A stretch of DNA of 64,000 nt, taken from Jeotgalibaca porci. GTDB taxonomy: Bacteria; Bacillota; Bacilli; Lactobacillales; Aerococcaceae. The position numbers were made by a program, and so were the translations under genes. The DNA is taken from the NCBI RefSeq assembly GCF_011299095.1, contig NZ_CP049889.1:532501-596500 (forward strand). The letters are read 5' to 3'. Shown here piece by piece: positions 46,349 to 56,672 of the stretch (position 1 is the stretch's first letter; each line of letters starts with the position of its first letter). The notes beneath the pieces were generated by a model. That model saw only the letters and a list, made by a program, of their open reading frames with translations. It ran no database searches and was not told where the DNA came from.

Positions 46349-47815
46349 TTATTTGAAATAACTCGTGTTCACAAATTTCGTTTCCATAAATTCTTCTACA
46401 CCTTGTTTGCCATTCTCACGGCCTAATCCCGAGAACTTCATACCGCCAAATGGTGTTTCTGAATTGGAAACCGCCACGTTATTTATTGCTACTAAGCCAT
46501 ATTCCAAAGCATTACTTACCTTTTCTGCGACACGTAAATCTTTTGTAAAGACATACGATGCCAAACCAAAATCAGAATCGTTGGCCATTTCAATGACTTG
46601 ATCTTCACTTTCAAATGTAAGCAATGGAATTACCGGACCAAATGTCTCTTCATAGAAGATAGTCATATCGCGTGTGACATGATCCAAAACAGTCGGTTCA
46701 TAGAAGAAGCCATCTGCGTATTCACCTTCCATTAAGCGACCGCCACCGATTAATACTTCTGCGCCTTTTTCGGTTGCATCTTTAATTTGTGCATCGATTG
46801 TTTTGCGTGATTCATCATTAATAAGCGGTCCCGTTACAACGCCTTCATCTTGCCCGTTTCCAACTTTAATTTTCTTCACTGCAGCAACAAGTTCCTTTGT
46901 AAATACCTCTTTAATTTCTTTTTCCACGAAAATACGGTTCGGTGACGTACAGGCTTGCCCATTGTTACGGAATTTCATTTTAACAAGCATATCCACTGTT
47001 TCTGAAATCGGTGCATCTTTGAAGACGATAAAGGGTGCATGCCCACCCAATTCCAGAGATATTTTCTTCAATGTTTTACCTGACTGTTCGTACAATACAT
47101 GGCCGACTTCAGTAGAGCCGGTAAATGTTAACTTGCGGACATCTTTGCTTTCAGCAAAAGTAGCGCCGATTTCACTCGCTGAGCCCATAACCAAGTTGGC
47201 AACGCCGGCTGGTAAGCCGGCTTCTTCGAAGATTTCGAAAATAGCAATCGCGGATAGCGGGGTATTCCCAGCCGGTTTCAAAACAACTGTACAGCCCGCT
47301 GCGAGAGCTGGTCCAATTTTACGGACAATCATGTTTGATGGGAAATTCCATGGTGTAATGGCACCCACCACTCCGACTGGTTGTTTACGTACCTCATATT
47401 TATGATTATTTGGAGCCGGAATAGTTTCTCCGTAGATGCGACGCGCCTCTTCAGCATTCCAGTGCAAATTATCAACGTTCGTTTGGATTTCACCTTTTGA
47501 TTCTGCCAATGGCTTTCCTTGTTCTAAAGTCATAATCAGTGCTAATTTATCCGCATTTTCCTCAATTAAGTCGGCAGCACGGTGCAGAATTTTGACCCGT
47601 TCGCGTAATTCCATACCAGACCAAACAGGAAAGGCCTGTTTAGCTGCTTCAATCGCTCGTTCGAAGGCTGCTTTGTCACCTCTTGATACTTCCGTTAAGG
47701 TTTCGCCAGTCGCAGGGTTAATAACTGGCCGCATCCCTTTTGATCCTTTTTCCCATTTTCCATTTATAAATAAATCAGTGTGCATTTCTGGCAACGTTTG
47801 TCTCTTTGTTGTCAT
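46349..47815 (-). CDS. gabD: NAD(P)-dependent succinate-semialdehyde-type aldehyde dehydrogenase
   Basis: Aldehyde dehydrogenase of 488 residues. The catalytic pair is Glu255 in LELGGHAP and Cys289 in NNGQACTSPNR; the cofactor region is ITPWNFPSNMIVRK (153-166) and GSTEVG. The overall pattern is that of GabD: ALAAGCTVVLKPA, FYEETFGPVIPLL and a PFGGMKFSGLGRENG tail. Succinate semialdehyde is the likely substrate, but other short aldehydes are possible and no gabT or GABA gene is near. Monocistronic, divergent from nothing, with an AGGAGG start. Confidence 0.87.
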   Translation of the reverse strand: MTTKRQTLPEMHTDLFINGKWEKGSKGMRPVINPATGETLTEVSRGDKAAFERAIEAAKQAFPVWSGMELRERVKILHRAADLIEENADKLALIMTLEQGKPLAESKGEIQTNVDNLHWNAEEARRIYGETIPAPNNHKYEVRKQPVGVVGAITPWNFPSNMIVRKIGPALAAGCTVVLKPAGNTPLSAIAIFEIFEEAGLPAGVANLVMGSASEIGATFAESKDVRKLTFTGSTEVGHVLYEQSGKTLKKISLELGGHAPFIVFKDAPISETVDMLVKMKFRNNGQACTSPNRIFVEKEIKEVFTKELVAAVKKIKVGNGQDEGVVTGPLINDESRKTIDAQIKDATEKGAEVLIGGGRLMEGEYADGFFYEPTVLDHVTRDMTIFYEETFGPVIPLLTFESEDQVIEMANDSDFGLASYVFTKDLRVAEKVSNALEYGLVAINNVAVSNSETPFGGMKFSGLGRENGKQGVEEFMETKFVNTSYFK

Positions 47816-47871
47816 TCTTCTACCTCCTGTGTTTTCGCTTTCATTATTAACCTAACATAAGTTTAACCGAA

Positions 47872-47912
47872 AACAAAAAAAGTTACCTCATAAAGAGATA
47901 ACTTTTTTTCGT
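47872..47912 (-). terminator. rplT terminator
   Basis: AAAAAGTTAnCTC pairs with GAGnTAACTTTTT around a 5-base loop, with T-run on the minus strand, directly after the infC-rpmI-rplT operon. Confidence 0.9.
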
Positions 47913-47916
47913 TTAA

Positions 47917-48276
47917 TTATTTGTTTAATGCTGTTTTAGCTTGTTCTGCAACTGCTGTGAAAGCTGCTGCATCGTTAACTGCTAATTCTGCAAGCATTTT
48001 ACGGTTCATTTCCACTCCAGCAAGTTTCAAACCGTGCATCATTTGGCTGTAGCTCAAACCGTTCATGCGAGCTGCTGCGTTGATACGCGTAATCCATAGA
48101 CGACGGAAGTTACGTTTAGTTTGACGACGGTCTCTATATGCGTACATATAAGATTTCATCACTTGTTGTTTAGCTGTTTTGAATAATGTATGTTTTGAAC
48201 CATAATAGCCTTTAGCCAGTTTAAGAACTTTCTTGCGGCGTTGGCGTGTTACTGTTCCACCTTTTACACGTGGCAT
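47917..48276 (-). CDS. rplT: 50S ribosomal protein L20
   Basis: Large-subunit assembly protein, 119 residues, very basic. [23 protein letters not shown] at the start and the core [22 protein letters not shown] and [12 protein letters not shown] are all present. It binds 23S rRNA and, as a free protein, the leader of its own operon to repress it. Last gene of infC-rpmI-rplT; 53 bases after rpmI. Confidence 0.98.
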   Translation of the reverse strand: MPRVKGGTVTRQRRKKVLKLAKGYYGSKHTLFKTAKQQVMKSYMYAYRDRRQTKRNFRRLWITRINAAARMNGLSYSQMMHGLKLAGVEMNRKMLAELAVNDAAAFTAVAEQAKTALNK

Positions 48277-48329
48277 GGTAATTCCTCCTTATGAGAACAT
48301 CTTGTTCTCTACTAGTATTCGTAGTTTAA

Positions 48330-48530
48330 TTATTTCATTTGTGATAATTGTTGGCTGATACGTTTCATATCAGATGCGTGTACCATTGATGGCTGACGCA
48401 ATTGACGTCTTTGTTTTTTAGTTTTTCCGTGGAATCTGTGGCTTGTGAAAGCACTGTAACGTTTCAAACCACCATTACCAGTTCTTTTGAAACGTTTAGC
48501 AGATCCGCGGTGTGTCTTTTGTTTTGGCAT
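48330..48530 (-). CDS. rpmI: 50S ribosomal protein L35
   Basis: Basic 66-residue ribosomal protein with the [24 protein letters not shown] start and the [16 protein letters not shown] segment. Middle gene of infC-rpmI-rplT, 28 bases after infC. Controlled through the same leader. Confidence 0.98.
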   Translation of the reverse strand: MPKQKTHRGSAKRFKRTGNGGLKRYSAFTSHRFHGKTKKQRRQLRQPSMVHASDMKRISQQLSQMK

Positions 48531-48558
48531 TAGTCTTCCTCCTAAAAAAATAAAATTG

Positions 48559-49080
48559 TTACTTCTCTTGCGTTGGAGCCAGCATCAAGAACATACTTCT
48601 ACCATCCATACGTGGTTTGCTTTCAACTGAGGATACATCCGATAGTTCAGATGCTAGGCGGTCCAGGACTTTTTGTCCGATTTCTTTATGTGTGATTGCA
48701 CGTCCTCTAAATCGAATAGATGCTTTCACTTTGTCGCCTTTTTCCAAGAATTTGCGTGCATTACGCATTTTCGTTTGGAAATCATTCTCATCAATGGACG
48801 GACTTAGACGCACTTCTTTGATGTTGACCACTTTTTGGTTTTTACGAGCTTCCCGTTCGCGTTTTTGTTGATCGAAACGGTATTTCCCGTGATCCATAAT
48901 ACGGGCTACAGGCGGTTTTGCATTTGGCGATACTACTACTAGATCCAAATTTGCGGCTTCAGCTAGTTGCAATGCTTCTGCTTTCGTTTTTACTCCGATT
49001 TGTTCACCATCGCTTCCAATTACACGAAGTTCGCGTGCTCGGATTCCGTCGTTTACCATCATATCTTTAGCTATGGTCAT
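48559..49080 (-). CDS. infC: Translation initiation factor IF-3
   Basis: Binds the 30S subunit and checks start-codon and initiator-tRNA pairing, 173 residues. [25 protein letters not shown] begins the N-domain; a lysine-rich linker joins it to the C-domain with [35 protein letters not shown] 49080 has GGAGG only 3-4 bases upstream. First gene of the operon, behind an L20-type leader with a terminator at 49112-49141. Confidence 0.97.
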   Translation of the reverse strand: MTIAKDMMVNDGIRARELRVIGSDGEQIGVKTKAEALQLAEAANLDLVVVSPNAKPPVARIMDHGKYRFDQQKREREARKNQKVVNIKEVRLSPSIDENDFQTKMRNARKFLEKGDKVKASIRFRGRAITHKEIGQKVLDRLASELSDVSSVESKPRMDGRSMFLMLAPTQEK

Positions 49081-49109
49081 TCACCTCCATGATATTTGAG
49101 AGAAAAGCG

Positions 49110-49260
49110 CAGAAAAAAGAGCGGATATCTCCGATACCCGCCCAATTATGACACAGTCCAATACTGTGACAAACTTGTACATATCTGGCCCAAGGACAAC
49201 TGTCAACTTAGGCGAGAAGCGGGTGCTCCTGCTTGTATTTTCTCAACTGTTATATCTTAC
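49110..49260 (-). ncRNA. L20 leader (infC-rpmI-rplT operon leader RNA)
   Basis: The leader carries the blocks expected of the Firmicutes infC leader that L20 binds: AGCAGGAGCACCCGC near its 5' end, AGTTGACAGTTGTCCTTGGGC, and a 3' intrinsic terminator whose 9-bp arms (49121-49129 and 49133-49141) enclose a 3-base loop before a T-run (49112-49119). When L20 is in excess it stabilises this terminator. Confidence 0.85.
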
Positions 49261-49296
49261 TATGTATTTATCATATTGTCAAACATTTTTTTGAAT

Positions 49297-50484
49297 TTAT
49301 TTACCCAACGCGCTGAGAGTGATGTCGCCGACCGTTTTGGCTGCGACTAGTAATGCTTTTTCGTTGATATCGAATTTCGGATGGTGATTCATAAAGTATG
49401 TGTCTGTTTCTGGTTTTGCACCCATATTTAAGAATGCGCCAGGAATTTTCAATAGATATTGGCCGAAGTCTTCGGCACCGTTAAAGGCCGGTGTTAAGGA
49501 AGCATTTTCCAGATACGTCCCTACGCCACGCTCATTCATTACTTTCGCAGCTGCTTCGGTCTGTTCAGGGTGGTTGTATAGTGGCGGATAGTCCCAGGCG
49601 AATGTGACTTCGGTTTCCACACTGAAGCCTTCTTCCAACCCACGCGCTAATTTACGGACTTCTTCTTCAATCTTCTTCCCAACTTCGATATCCATGTAAC
49701 GCGCATCGCCGTAAAGTGTCAGATTATCCTTGATAACATTGCTGACGCCTTCTCCTTCAAAGGAACCAATCGTTACGACCGCCATATCAAAGGGATTAAT
49801 ACGGCGAGAAACAACCGTCTGTAAGTTCATGACAAAGGAAGAAGCAGCGACAATCGCATCGTTACTCATATGCGGCATGGAACCATGTCCACCTTTTCCT
49901 TGAATTTTAACTGAAATCTCACTACAGCCGGCATACGCCCAGCCACTCGCGTACTCAACGTGCCCGACTTCGATGTTTGGATAAAAATGAATGCCGTAAA
50001 TTTCATCCACGTCGTCCAGTTCACCGGAATCGACTATCGATTTAGCACCACCCGGTCCAACTTCTTCAGCATTTTGGTGGACGATTTTAATGGTACCGGC
50101 CCACTCATCTTTCAATTCGATGAAACAATCTGCCAAGGTCATCAAATATGCGGTATGTCCGTCGTGCCCACATGCGTGCATCACACCGGGCTTCTTAGAA
50201 GCAAACGGTAAATTAGTCTCTTCCTTAATTGGTAAGGCATCAAAATCCGCCCTCAAGGCGATCGTTCTGCCCGGCTTATTCCCTTGAATGGTTACAACGA
50301 TACCGTAACCATTTCCGACATTGCGTTTGACTTCTACGTCCTTCCCTGCATAGAAGGCAGCAATCGTGTCGGCTGTTTCTTTTTCTTCAAATGAAATTTC
50401 AGGATTTTCGTGAAAATGACGGCGTAGTGCAATCATATCTGCTTCCTTTTGTTCAAGTAGGTTCATCAATTTATCGCGTGACAT
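49297..50484 (-). CDS. M20 family metallo-amidohydrolase
   Basis: Zinc-dependent amidohydrolase/peptidase of 395 residues of the M20D group (hippurate-hydrolase-like). The metal motifs are HACGHDGHTA (about 98-107), HQNAEEVGPGGAK with its Glu pair, and the C-terminal NHHPKFDINE; the lid domain is GGHGSMPH onward. Substrate is an N-acyl amino acid or similar and cannot be set from sequence. The start is ATG 50484 with AAAGGGG about 9 bases upstream. A longer open frame back to 50577 runs into the repeat array and is not real. Confidence 0.88.
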   Translation of the reverse strand: MSRDKLMNLLEQKEADMIALRRHFHENPEISFEEKETADTIAAFYAGKDVEVKRNVGNGYGIVVTIQGNKPGRTIALRADFDALPIKEETNLPFASKKPGVMHACGHDGHTAYLMTLADCFIELKDEWAGTIKIVHQNAEEVGPGGAKSIVDSGELDDVDEIYGIHFYPNIEVGHVEYASGWAYAGCSEISVKIQGKGGHGSMPHMSNDAIVAASSFVMNLQTVVSRRINPFDMAVVTIGSFEGEGVSNVIKDNLTLYGDARYMDIEVGKKIEEEVRKLARGLEEGFSVETEVTFAWDYPPLYNHPEQTEAAAKVMNERGVGTYLENASLTPAFNGAEDFGQYLLKIPGAFLNMGAKPETDTYFMNHHPKFDINEKALLVAAKTVGDITLSALGK

Positions 50485-50570
50485 GCTTGTTCCCCTTTCA
50501 AATAATACGTTGGTGTTATAGTAACACAAACCTATTTCGGATGGGATAGAAATGTTTCCTTTTGGATGCC

Positions 50571-50870
50571 TGCGCACTCAAATTCGTTTTTGCGTTTGAG
50601 TGCGCAGGTAATGCCTAAAAATGCGCACTCAGATTCGTTTTTGCGTTTGAGTGCGCAGGTAGTGCTTAAAACTGCGCACTCAGATTCGTTTTTGCGTTTG
50701 AGTGCGCAGGTAGTGCTTAAAACTGCGCACTCAGATTCGTTTTTACGTTTGAGTGCGCAGGTAATGCCTAAAAATGCGCACTCAGATTCATTTTTACGTT
50801 TGAGTGCGCAGGTAATGCCTAAAAATGCGCACTCAGATCCGTTTTTGCGTTTGAGTGCGCAGTTTAGTCC
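50571..50870. repeat. Family A array, six units of 51 bp
   Basis: TGCGCACTCA begins at 50571, 50622, 50673, 50724, 50775 and 50826, a strict 51-base period. Each unit pairs TGCGCACTCA with TGAGTGCGCA (10 bp perfect) around a 16-base loop, and linkers of about 15 bases are of two types (aatgcctaaaa and agtgcttaaaa). Because 51 is divisible by 3, an artificial 110-codon open frame runs through it. The rest of the 477-base gap shows nothing. Confidence 0.9.
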
Positions 50871-50961
50871 TCAAATGGCTCTCTCAAACCATTTTTAAGC
50901 CTTATAGTGACCATTTCACCCCGAAAAAATACGAACCTCACGAGGAGGTTCGTACATTCCA

Positions 50962-52896
50962 TTATTTAAAGTTCTTAATTTCGAAATCAACAGATGACAG
51001 ATACTCTTCTGCAGCCATTGTATTCATTTCCTTCGAACCATAACGACGGACAGTCAACGTATTTTCGGCTACTTCTTTGTCTCCGATTACGATTTGGTAG
51101 GGAATTTTTTGCGTTTGAGAAGCACGGATTTTGTAACCCATTTTCTCGTTGCGATCATCCACTTCGACGCGCATACCCATGCGGTCCATTTGTGATTTCA
51201 ACTCGTAAGCACGGTCTGCATGGTGCTCCACGCTTACCGGGATGATTGTTGCTTGAACCGGTGCCAACCAAGTTGGGAACGCACCTTTATATTCTTCAAT
51301 CAAGTAAGCTACGAAACGTTCCATTGTTGAAATAACGCCACGGTGAATAACAACCGGACGGTGGTTATTTTCACCGTCTTCACCAACGTATGTTAAGTCG
51401 AAACGTTCTGGCAACAAGAAGTCTAATTGGATTGTAGACATTGTTTCTTCTACCCCAATTGCAGTCTTGAATTGAACGTCCAGTTTTGGACCGTAGAAAG
51501 CAGCCTCGCCGACAGCTTCGAAGTAGTCCAATTCCATTTCATCCATTGCTTCTTTCAGCATTGCTTCTGCTTTTTCCCACATTGCATCGTCATCAAAGTA
51601 TTTCTCTTTGTCAGCTGGGTCGCGGTAGCTTAAACGGAAACGGTAATCGGTAATCTTGAAGTCTTCGTAAACATCTAGTACTAATTGTAAAGTACGTTTG
51701 AATTCTTCTTTGATTTGATCTGGGCGAACAAACACGTGTGCATCGTTCAATGTCATTTCACGTACACGTTGTAACCCAGATAATGCCCCACTCTTTTCGT
51801 AACGGTGCATCATACCCAGTTCCGCGATTCGGATTGGCAATTCACGGTAGCTGTGAACTTCATTTTTGTAAATCATCATGTGGTGCGGGCAGTTCATTGG
51901 ACGTAGAACCAACATTTCGCCATCACCCATATCCATTGGCGGGAACATATCTTCATGGTAGTGATCCCAGTGACCGGACGTTTTGTACAAGTCTACGTTT
52001 GCCATGATTGGCGTGTAAACGTGTTGGTAACCCAAGCTTACTTCTTTATCCACAATGTAACGTTCCAATGTACGACGGATTGTCGCACCTTTTGGCAACC
52101 AGAATGGTAAACCAGATCCAACTTCAGGAGAAATCATAAACAAGTCTAATTCTTTCCCTAATTTACGGTGGTCACGCTGTTTCGCTTCTTCACGCATTTT
52201 TAGGAATTCGGCTAAATCTTTTTTGTTAAAGAATGCCGTTCCGTATACACGTTGCATCATTTTGTTGTCTGAATTTCCGCGCCAGTATGCACCAGCCAAT
52301 GACAATAATTTGAACACTTGAATTTTACCTGTAGACGGCACGTGAATCCCACGGCACAAGTCAGTGAAATCTTCTTGTTGGTAAACAGTTAGAATTTCAT
52401 CTTCTGGTAAATCAGTAATCAATTCCACTTTATAAGGATCATTCGCGAAAATTTCCAATGCTTCAGAACGTGAAACAACACGACGGACGATGGCATGGTT
52501 CTCACGGATAATTTTTGTCATTTCCGCTTCAACGTCAGCCAATTGCTCTTCTGTCAATTGGTTTTCCATATCTGTATCATAGTAGAAGCCTGATTCAATC
52601 GCAGGTCCTACCCCGAAATGAACACCCGGGAATAAACGTGTCATCGCATGTGCTAATAAATGCGCGCTTGAGTGACGCAAAATACCCAATGCATCTTCGT
52701 GATCCGGCGTTACAATTTCCAATGTTCCGTCTTCTTCCAATTCACGGGTAAAATCAACTAATTCACCATTGAATTTCCCAGCTAGTGCTTTTTTAGCCAA
52801 GCTGTTGCTGATGCTTTTCGCAACGTCTTGAACAGTTATTCCCTTGTCAAATGACTTGATAGAGCCATCTGGGAAAGTAATCTTAATTTCTGCCAT
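50962..52896 (-). CDS. thrS: Threonyl-tRNA synthetase
   Basis: Class II synthetase of 644 residues charging tRNA-Thr. Four parts are visible: the TGS domain (1-61, [11 protein letters not shown]), the editing domain with [10 protein letters not shown], the catalytic core with the [23 protein letters not shown] block and [10 protein letters not shown], and the anticodon-binding domain (about 540-644). Class II motifs 2 and 3 are intact. It lies behind a T-box leader and follows dnaI in the usual order. Confidence 0.97.
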   Translation of the reverse strand: MAEIKITFPDGSIKSFDKGITVQDVAKSISNSLAKKALAGKFNGELVDFTRELEEDGTLEIVTPDHEDALGILRHSSAHLLAHAMTRLFPGVHFGVGPAIESGFYYDTDMENQLTEEQLADVEAEMTKIIRENHAIVRRVVSRSEALEIFANDPYKVELITDLPEDEILTVYQQEDFTDLCRGIHVPSTGKIQVFKLLSLAGAYWRGNSDNKMMQRVYGTAFFNKKDLAEFLKMREEAKQRDHRKLGKELDLFMISPEVGSGLPFWLPKGATIRRTLERYIVDKEVSLGYQHVYTPIMANVDLYKTSGHWDHYHEDMFPPMDMGDGEMLVLRPMNCPHHMMIYKNEVHSYRELPIRIAELGMMHRYEKSGALSGLQRVREMTLNDAHVFVRPDQIKEEFKRTLQLVLDVYEDFKITDYRFRLSYRDPADKEKYFDDDAMWEKAEAMLKEAMDEMELDYFEAVGEAAFYGPKLDVQFKTAIGVEETMSTIQLDFLLPERFDLTYVGEDGENNHRPVVIHRGVISTMERFVAYLIEEYKGAFPTWLAPVQATIIPVSVEHHADRAYELKSQMDRMGMRVEVDDRNEKMGYKIRASQTQKIPYQIVIGDKEVAENTLTVRRYGSKEMNTMAAEEYLSSVDFEIKNFK

Positions 52897-52923
52897 TTTT
52901 ATTCCTCCATACTCTCTTAATAA

Positions 52924-53160
52924 ATAAAAAAAGTCCCATTCCCAGAATTTCTTCCGGAAATGGGACGTGTAATTGACGTGGTTCCACCCAAATTCAGTTC
53001 TCGTCAGAAACGAAAACTCTTCAGCGCGTTAACGGTGCGGACCGGAAGAATCTACTTGTTTCAATTCTTCTCTCGAAAGGGGTACATACAAAAGGCCATT
53101 GAGATGTTCCACCAACCCATCTCTCTCTAAAAATGTTATCTTCTGTTGTCTGTCTTTCTC
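52924..53160 (-). ncRNA. T-box leader controlling thrS
   Basis: The canonical T-box sequence GGGTGGAACCACG is found on the minus strand at 52989-52977. Downstream is a 9-bp terminator hairpin (52933-52941 with 52958-52966) with a T-run at 52932-52925. Upstream are the stem I elements AGAGAG and GGTTGGTGGAA. A candidate specifier ACC (Thr) is in TGTACCCC near 53083-53081. Uncharged tRNA-Thr would stabilise the antiterminator and raise thrS expression. Confidence 0.9.
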
Positions 53161-53221
53161 AACGATTTCATTTAATTTCTAGTTCATTAAAACATGAACA
53201 AGCAAGAAATGCAAGGGCCTC

Positions 53222-54148
53222 TTAACCTTTTAGACGGCGATTCTTCCCTGTCATTTGTACTTCTTTCGCCAAAAAGCGCACACGTTCCATTAAACGTTTG
53301 GCTTTAATCGGCTCATCGTCACCGCGATTTCCGATTCGCAAATGTTGTTCCAACTCGGAAAAAGTGAGATTTGAGGTAAAAAATGTCGGCAAATGTTCTT
53401 GCATCCGGTGTTGTAAGATCACACCCAGAATTTCATCACGCACCCAAGTCGAGTTAATTTCAGCACCGATATCATCCAACATTAAAATCGCACTTTTTTT
53501 AATCAAGTCCAACTTTTCAGGCACACTGTTGTCTGAAATCGCAGCTTTCATTTCTTGCGTAAATGTCGGGTAATGCATCAAAGTTGTAACATGACCTTTC
53601 AAAGAAAGCTCATAGGCAATTGCCCCCAACAAATACGTTTTACCAACACCAAATGGCCCGTGGATATACAAGCCCTGATGGAAGCTACCTGGACTATCGG
53701 CATACGCTTCTATAAAATCGAACGCTTCGCTCAGCACATCCAAGCGCTCTTCCGTTTGCACGAATTGCTCCATTGTTGCTTTTCGAGCTTCTTTGGAAAT
53801 ATTAATTGAATTGATGCGGCTACGCAATTCTTTCTCACGTTCCCGTTTAATCGTGGCTTGATCGGGAACATACACCACATCAATATATCCGGCATTAAGC
53901 GCCAATTCCGGTTGGTAACCGGGGTTTTGCCCCATTTCGCCGCGTGTTAACTTACGCTTTTCTTGCACGAACTCATGTAACTTTGAGTAGCTGTTCGAAA
54001 TCATTTCTTGCGTAATTGTTTTTTTATTTGTTTCCAGAAAAGTATGGACTTCCGGATCAGCCAAGACCGAGCGAATCATATTTTCATATTGTTCGGAAAC
54101 ATTTGGTTGGTTCATAAATTTACGGAATCCTCTTCCAATGTGATCCAT
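53222..54148 (-). CDS. dnaI: Primosomal protein DnaI (helicase loader)
   Basis: AAA+ ATPase of 308 residues that loads the replicative helicase DnaC. The N-terminal helicase-binding part (1-90) is followed by Walker A GPFGVGKT (164-171), Walker B LMLDDIG (about 217-223), and an FTSNLTFSELE sensor region with RLMERVRFLAKEV at the end. The start overlaps the dnaB stop by one base. Adjacent to dnaB and nrdR as in Bacillus. Confidence 0.95.
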   Translation of the reverse strand: MDHIGRGFRKFMNQPNVSEQYENMIRSVLADPEVHTFLETNKKTITQEMISNSYSKLHEFVQEKRKLTRGEMGQNPGYQPELALNAGYIDVVYVPDQATIKREREKELRSRINSINISKEARKATMEQFVQTEERLDVLSEAFDFIEAYADSPGSFHQGLYIHGPFGVGKTYLLGAIAYELSLKGHVTTLMHYPTFTQEMKAAISDNSVPEKLDLIKKSAILMLDDIGAEINSTWVRDEILGVILQHRMQEHLPTFFTSNLTFSELEQHLRIGNRGDDEPIKAKRLMERVRFLAKEVQMTGKNRRLKG

Positions 54149-55542
54149 TAGTCATCTCCGGCCTTTCTACCATTCCTGAATTTTTTCAGGCGTTCATTAA
54201 ATCGTTTCTGTTCTTCGTCAGAAAGAAGACGTTCGCTTTTCGTCTGCGTCGGTTTCTCCGTTGCCCATTCCGGTAATTTCTCCACCTTACGGACAACGTT
54301 ACGACCATATTGACGGACGTTGCGCTTTTCAGCAGTGGCGCGCTTTTGTCCGATAAATTGTTTCGTTTTATTAATCGCTTCTTCGGGCAAGGAGATTTCG
54401 GATTGGGTCCAGTCGTTGGCAATCCGTTCTGCGACACCTTTATTCATCGTCGGCTCACCTTGAATTACCAACATGTAATAAATCAGCATATTCAAAACTC
54501 CCGAGGACAAATCGTATTGGCTCAACAAAATGTTCAGCAGATTTTTTTCATTTGAAGTAACCTGTCCCTTTTTCTGCGCCTTAATATCCGCGATAAATTG
54601 ATACGGAGTTAATTTTTCCGCTAGTAAAACCAATTGTATTTCCTGCTCAGTGTAGCCGGCTTTTTTCAAAGCCGCTTCCCGGTTCGCCTGTTGCTCGGCA
54701 GAAGCCTCGGCCGTTTGCTCCACTTTGTCACGAATCACACTCTTAGAAATACCTTGAGTCGTGCTGTCGGCAGCCAAATTCTCGAGCTCCTTTGTATCCA
54801 CAACACCATTCTCAAGATTTGATGCACGCATCAATAATGCGGCCATCTCCTCTTCTTCAATGCCGTACAATTTATTAAGGACTTCAATCTTCTTCCGAAG
54901 TTCTGATGTCAATGCTTCAGGACGGAAAAACTGACTATTTAATAATTGCTTCAAGTAGCTGAAGTTAAACGAAGATATTTCAATCTGCGGTGCTTGACCT
55001 TTGCGTGATTCCAGCAATGAACTTTGCTCCAACGGGACAATCGTACGCGCCACATTATAAACACCTACAAATGATTGCGTAATCTTCTGTAAGTCACTAT
55101 AGTCAGCTTTTGGAAAACTGTATTGCTCTTGCAGCCGTCTCAAACGTCCTTCACCAATGTGTTCCCGCAACAGCATCCGTAACAAATCTTCTTCAAAAAA
55201 CTGTTTGCTCGTGACAGGCATCAACGGCTCGTAGATGTATTCTTTCATCTGCTCGGTTTCTCTCACGTATGTATTCAATAAGCCTATGCCTTCCAAACGA
55301 ATGCGTGCCTGATAAAACTCCGGTATCCCGACGTTTAATGTGGCTAGCAGTTCAGAATGCAGTTTTGGTTGGGGTGTCATTTCAAAATCACCCAATAGCG
55401 TCATGTACAAACTGAACGCATGTGAGCCGATAATAGGTTGATACAAGTAGGTGATGACTTTACGGTCCACATCGGAAATAAAGCACGTTTGTTGTGTGCG
55501 AAAGGAGTCTTTCGGACTTAAATTTTTCCAAGGTGTATTCAT
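54148..55542 (-). CDS. dnaB: Replication initiation protein DnaB (DnaD/DnaB family)
   Basis: Firmicute DnaB, not the helicase: 464 residues that help DnaD and DnaI load the helicase at the origin and at stalled forks. An N-terminal winged-helix region ([22 protein letters not shown]) and a C-terminal DnaD-like domain (about 300-395, including [24 protein letters not shown]) are visible, with a basic tail [13 protein letters not shown]. It overlaps nrdR by 4 bases and dnaI by one base, so the three are coupled. Confidence 0.92.
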   Translation of the reverse strand: MNTPWKNLSPKDSFRTQQTCFISDVDRKVITYLYQPIIGSHAFSLYMTLLGDFEMTPQPKLHSELLATLNVGIPEFYQARIRLEGIGLLNTYVRETEQMKEYIYEPLMPVTSKQFFEEDLLRMLLREHIGEGRLRRLQEQYSFPKADYSDLQKITQSFVGVYNVARTIVPLEQSSLLESRKGQAPQIEISSFNFSYLKQLLNSQFFRPEALTSELRKKIEVLNKLYGIEEEEMAALLMRASNLENGVVDTKELENLAADSTTQGISKSVIRDKVEQTAEASAEQQANREAALKKAGYTEQEIQLVLLAEKLTPYQFIADIKAQKKGQVTSNEKNLLNILLSQYDLSSGVLNMLIYYMLVIQGEPTMNKGVAERIANDWTQSEISLPEEAINKTKQFIGQKRATAEKRNVRQYGRNVVRKVEKLPEWATEKPTQTKSERLLSDEEQKRFNERLKKFRNGRKAGDD

Positions 55543-56021
55543 TCGTTCCGCCCCTCTAGCTCATGGTGATTCTTTTTCTCAAGGTTTTGTAGTTCCGCCA
55601 AGAATGTTTCACGATCAGAAAATTGACGATACACACTCGCAAAGCGAATATACGCTACATCATCAATTTTAGCCAAGTGCTCCATCACATACTCACCGAT
55701 AGCCATACTTGGTATTTCGCTCTCACCCGATGCACGCAGTTCCCGTTCAACCTGGTTCACAACTTCTTCCAGCTGCTCCAACTTAATCGGACGCTTTTCA
55801 CTGGAGCGAATCAGACCACGCAATAACTTTTCACGGCTGAATTCTTCACGTGTCCCGTTCTTTTTCACAACGAGCAACGGTGTCTGTTCAATTCGTTCAA
55901 AAGTAGTAAAGCGTTGGTGACAACATTCGCACTCACGACGGCGGCGAATCGAGTTATTTTCTTCGACGGGGCGGCTGTCCACAACTCGCGATCCATTATA
56001 TTGACATTTTGGACATTGCAT
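55539..56021 (-). CDS. nrdR: Transcriptional repressor NrdR
   Basis: Zinc-ribbon and ATP-cone repressor of ribonucleotide reductase genes, 160 residues. The zinc site is CPKC (C3, C6) with CECC (C31-C34), and the ATP-cone spans about 49-139 ([24 protein letters not shown]). Targets (NrdR boxes) are not seen in this window. Upstream partner of dnaB by overlap and 54 bases after coaE. Confidence 0.96.
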   Translation of the reverse strand: MQCPKCQYNGSRVVDSRPVEENNSIRRRRECECCHQRFTTFERIEQTPLLVVKKNGTREEFSREKLLRGLIRSSEKRPIKLEQLEEVVNQVERELRASGESEIPSMAIGEYVMEHLAKIDDVAYIRFASVYRQFSDRETFLAELQNLEKKNHHELEGRNE

Positions 56022-56075
56022 TCTTTCCAGACCCCTTTCTAGTCATTTTCTGTAGCTAGTATACCATAATAACCG

Positions 56076-56672
56076 CTATATTATGTTGTTTTTCAGCCAT
56101 GTTTCAACTTGTTCATAGGTATGGTTCAGGGGGCCGTTGTTGTCTATGACAATATCTGCGCGGTCTTTCTTGGTTTCAATCGGCTCTTGACTGGCAATAC
56201 GATTCAAAGCCTCTTCTTCCGTCAAATTGTTGCGGGCCATTAACCGTTCCAGCTGCACTGCTTCGGTTGTATACACAACCATAACGGCATCACAGTGGGT
56301 TTCATAGCCTGCTTCATACAGTAAGGGAATATCCAATACAATCAGCGGTTGGTTTGCATTTACAAGCGTTTCTGTGTCGGCCATAATCGTCCGTCTAATC
56401 TGAGCACTTAAAAGGTTATTTAGCGTTTCACGTTTTTCAGCATCGGAAAAAATCATTGCGCCTAGCTTTTCACGATTTAATGTTCCGTCTTTTTGGATAA
56501 TTTCAGTTCCAAAATGCGCGACAATGTTAGCCAACCCTTCTGTCCCTGGTTCAACCACGCGACGTGCTACTACATCTGCATCCACCACCGCATAGCCTTT
56601 ATCAGAAAAATACCTTGACACGGTTGACTTCCCAGTCGCGATACCTCCTGTTAATCCTAAAATATATGTCAT
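56076..56672 (-). CDS. coaE: Dephospho-CoA kinase
   Basis: Last step of coenzyme A synthesis. The 198-residue kinase has the P-loop LTGGIATGKST (7-17), the VDADVVARRVVEPGT substrate block, and the VLDIPLLYEAG segment. Overlaps the mutM stop by 4 bases. Length and motifs are normal. Confidence 0.96.
   Translation of the reverse strand: MTYILGLTGGIATGKSTVSRYFSDKGYAVVDADVVARRVVEPGTEGLANIVAHFGTEIIQKDGTLNREKLGAMIFSDAEKRETLNNLLSAQIRRTIMADTETLVNANQPLIVLDIPLLYEAGYETHCDAVMVVYTTEAVQLERLMARNNLTEEEALNRIASQEPIETKKDRADIVIDNNGPLNHTYEQVETWLKNNII

Noticed and set aside
50571-50870. Possible CRISPR array
   Set aside because: The spacers are as repeated as the repeats, units contain an internal perfect palindrome, and no cas gene is in the window.
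50566-50898. Open frame of 110 codons on the plus strand through the family A array
   Set aside because: It is only the 51-base repeat read in frame (17-residue repeat); no ribosome site, and the unit is a hairpin with conserved stems rather than conserved codons.
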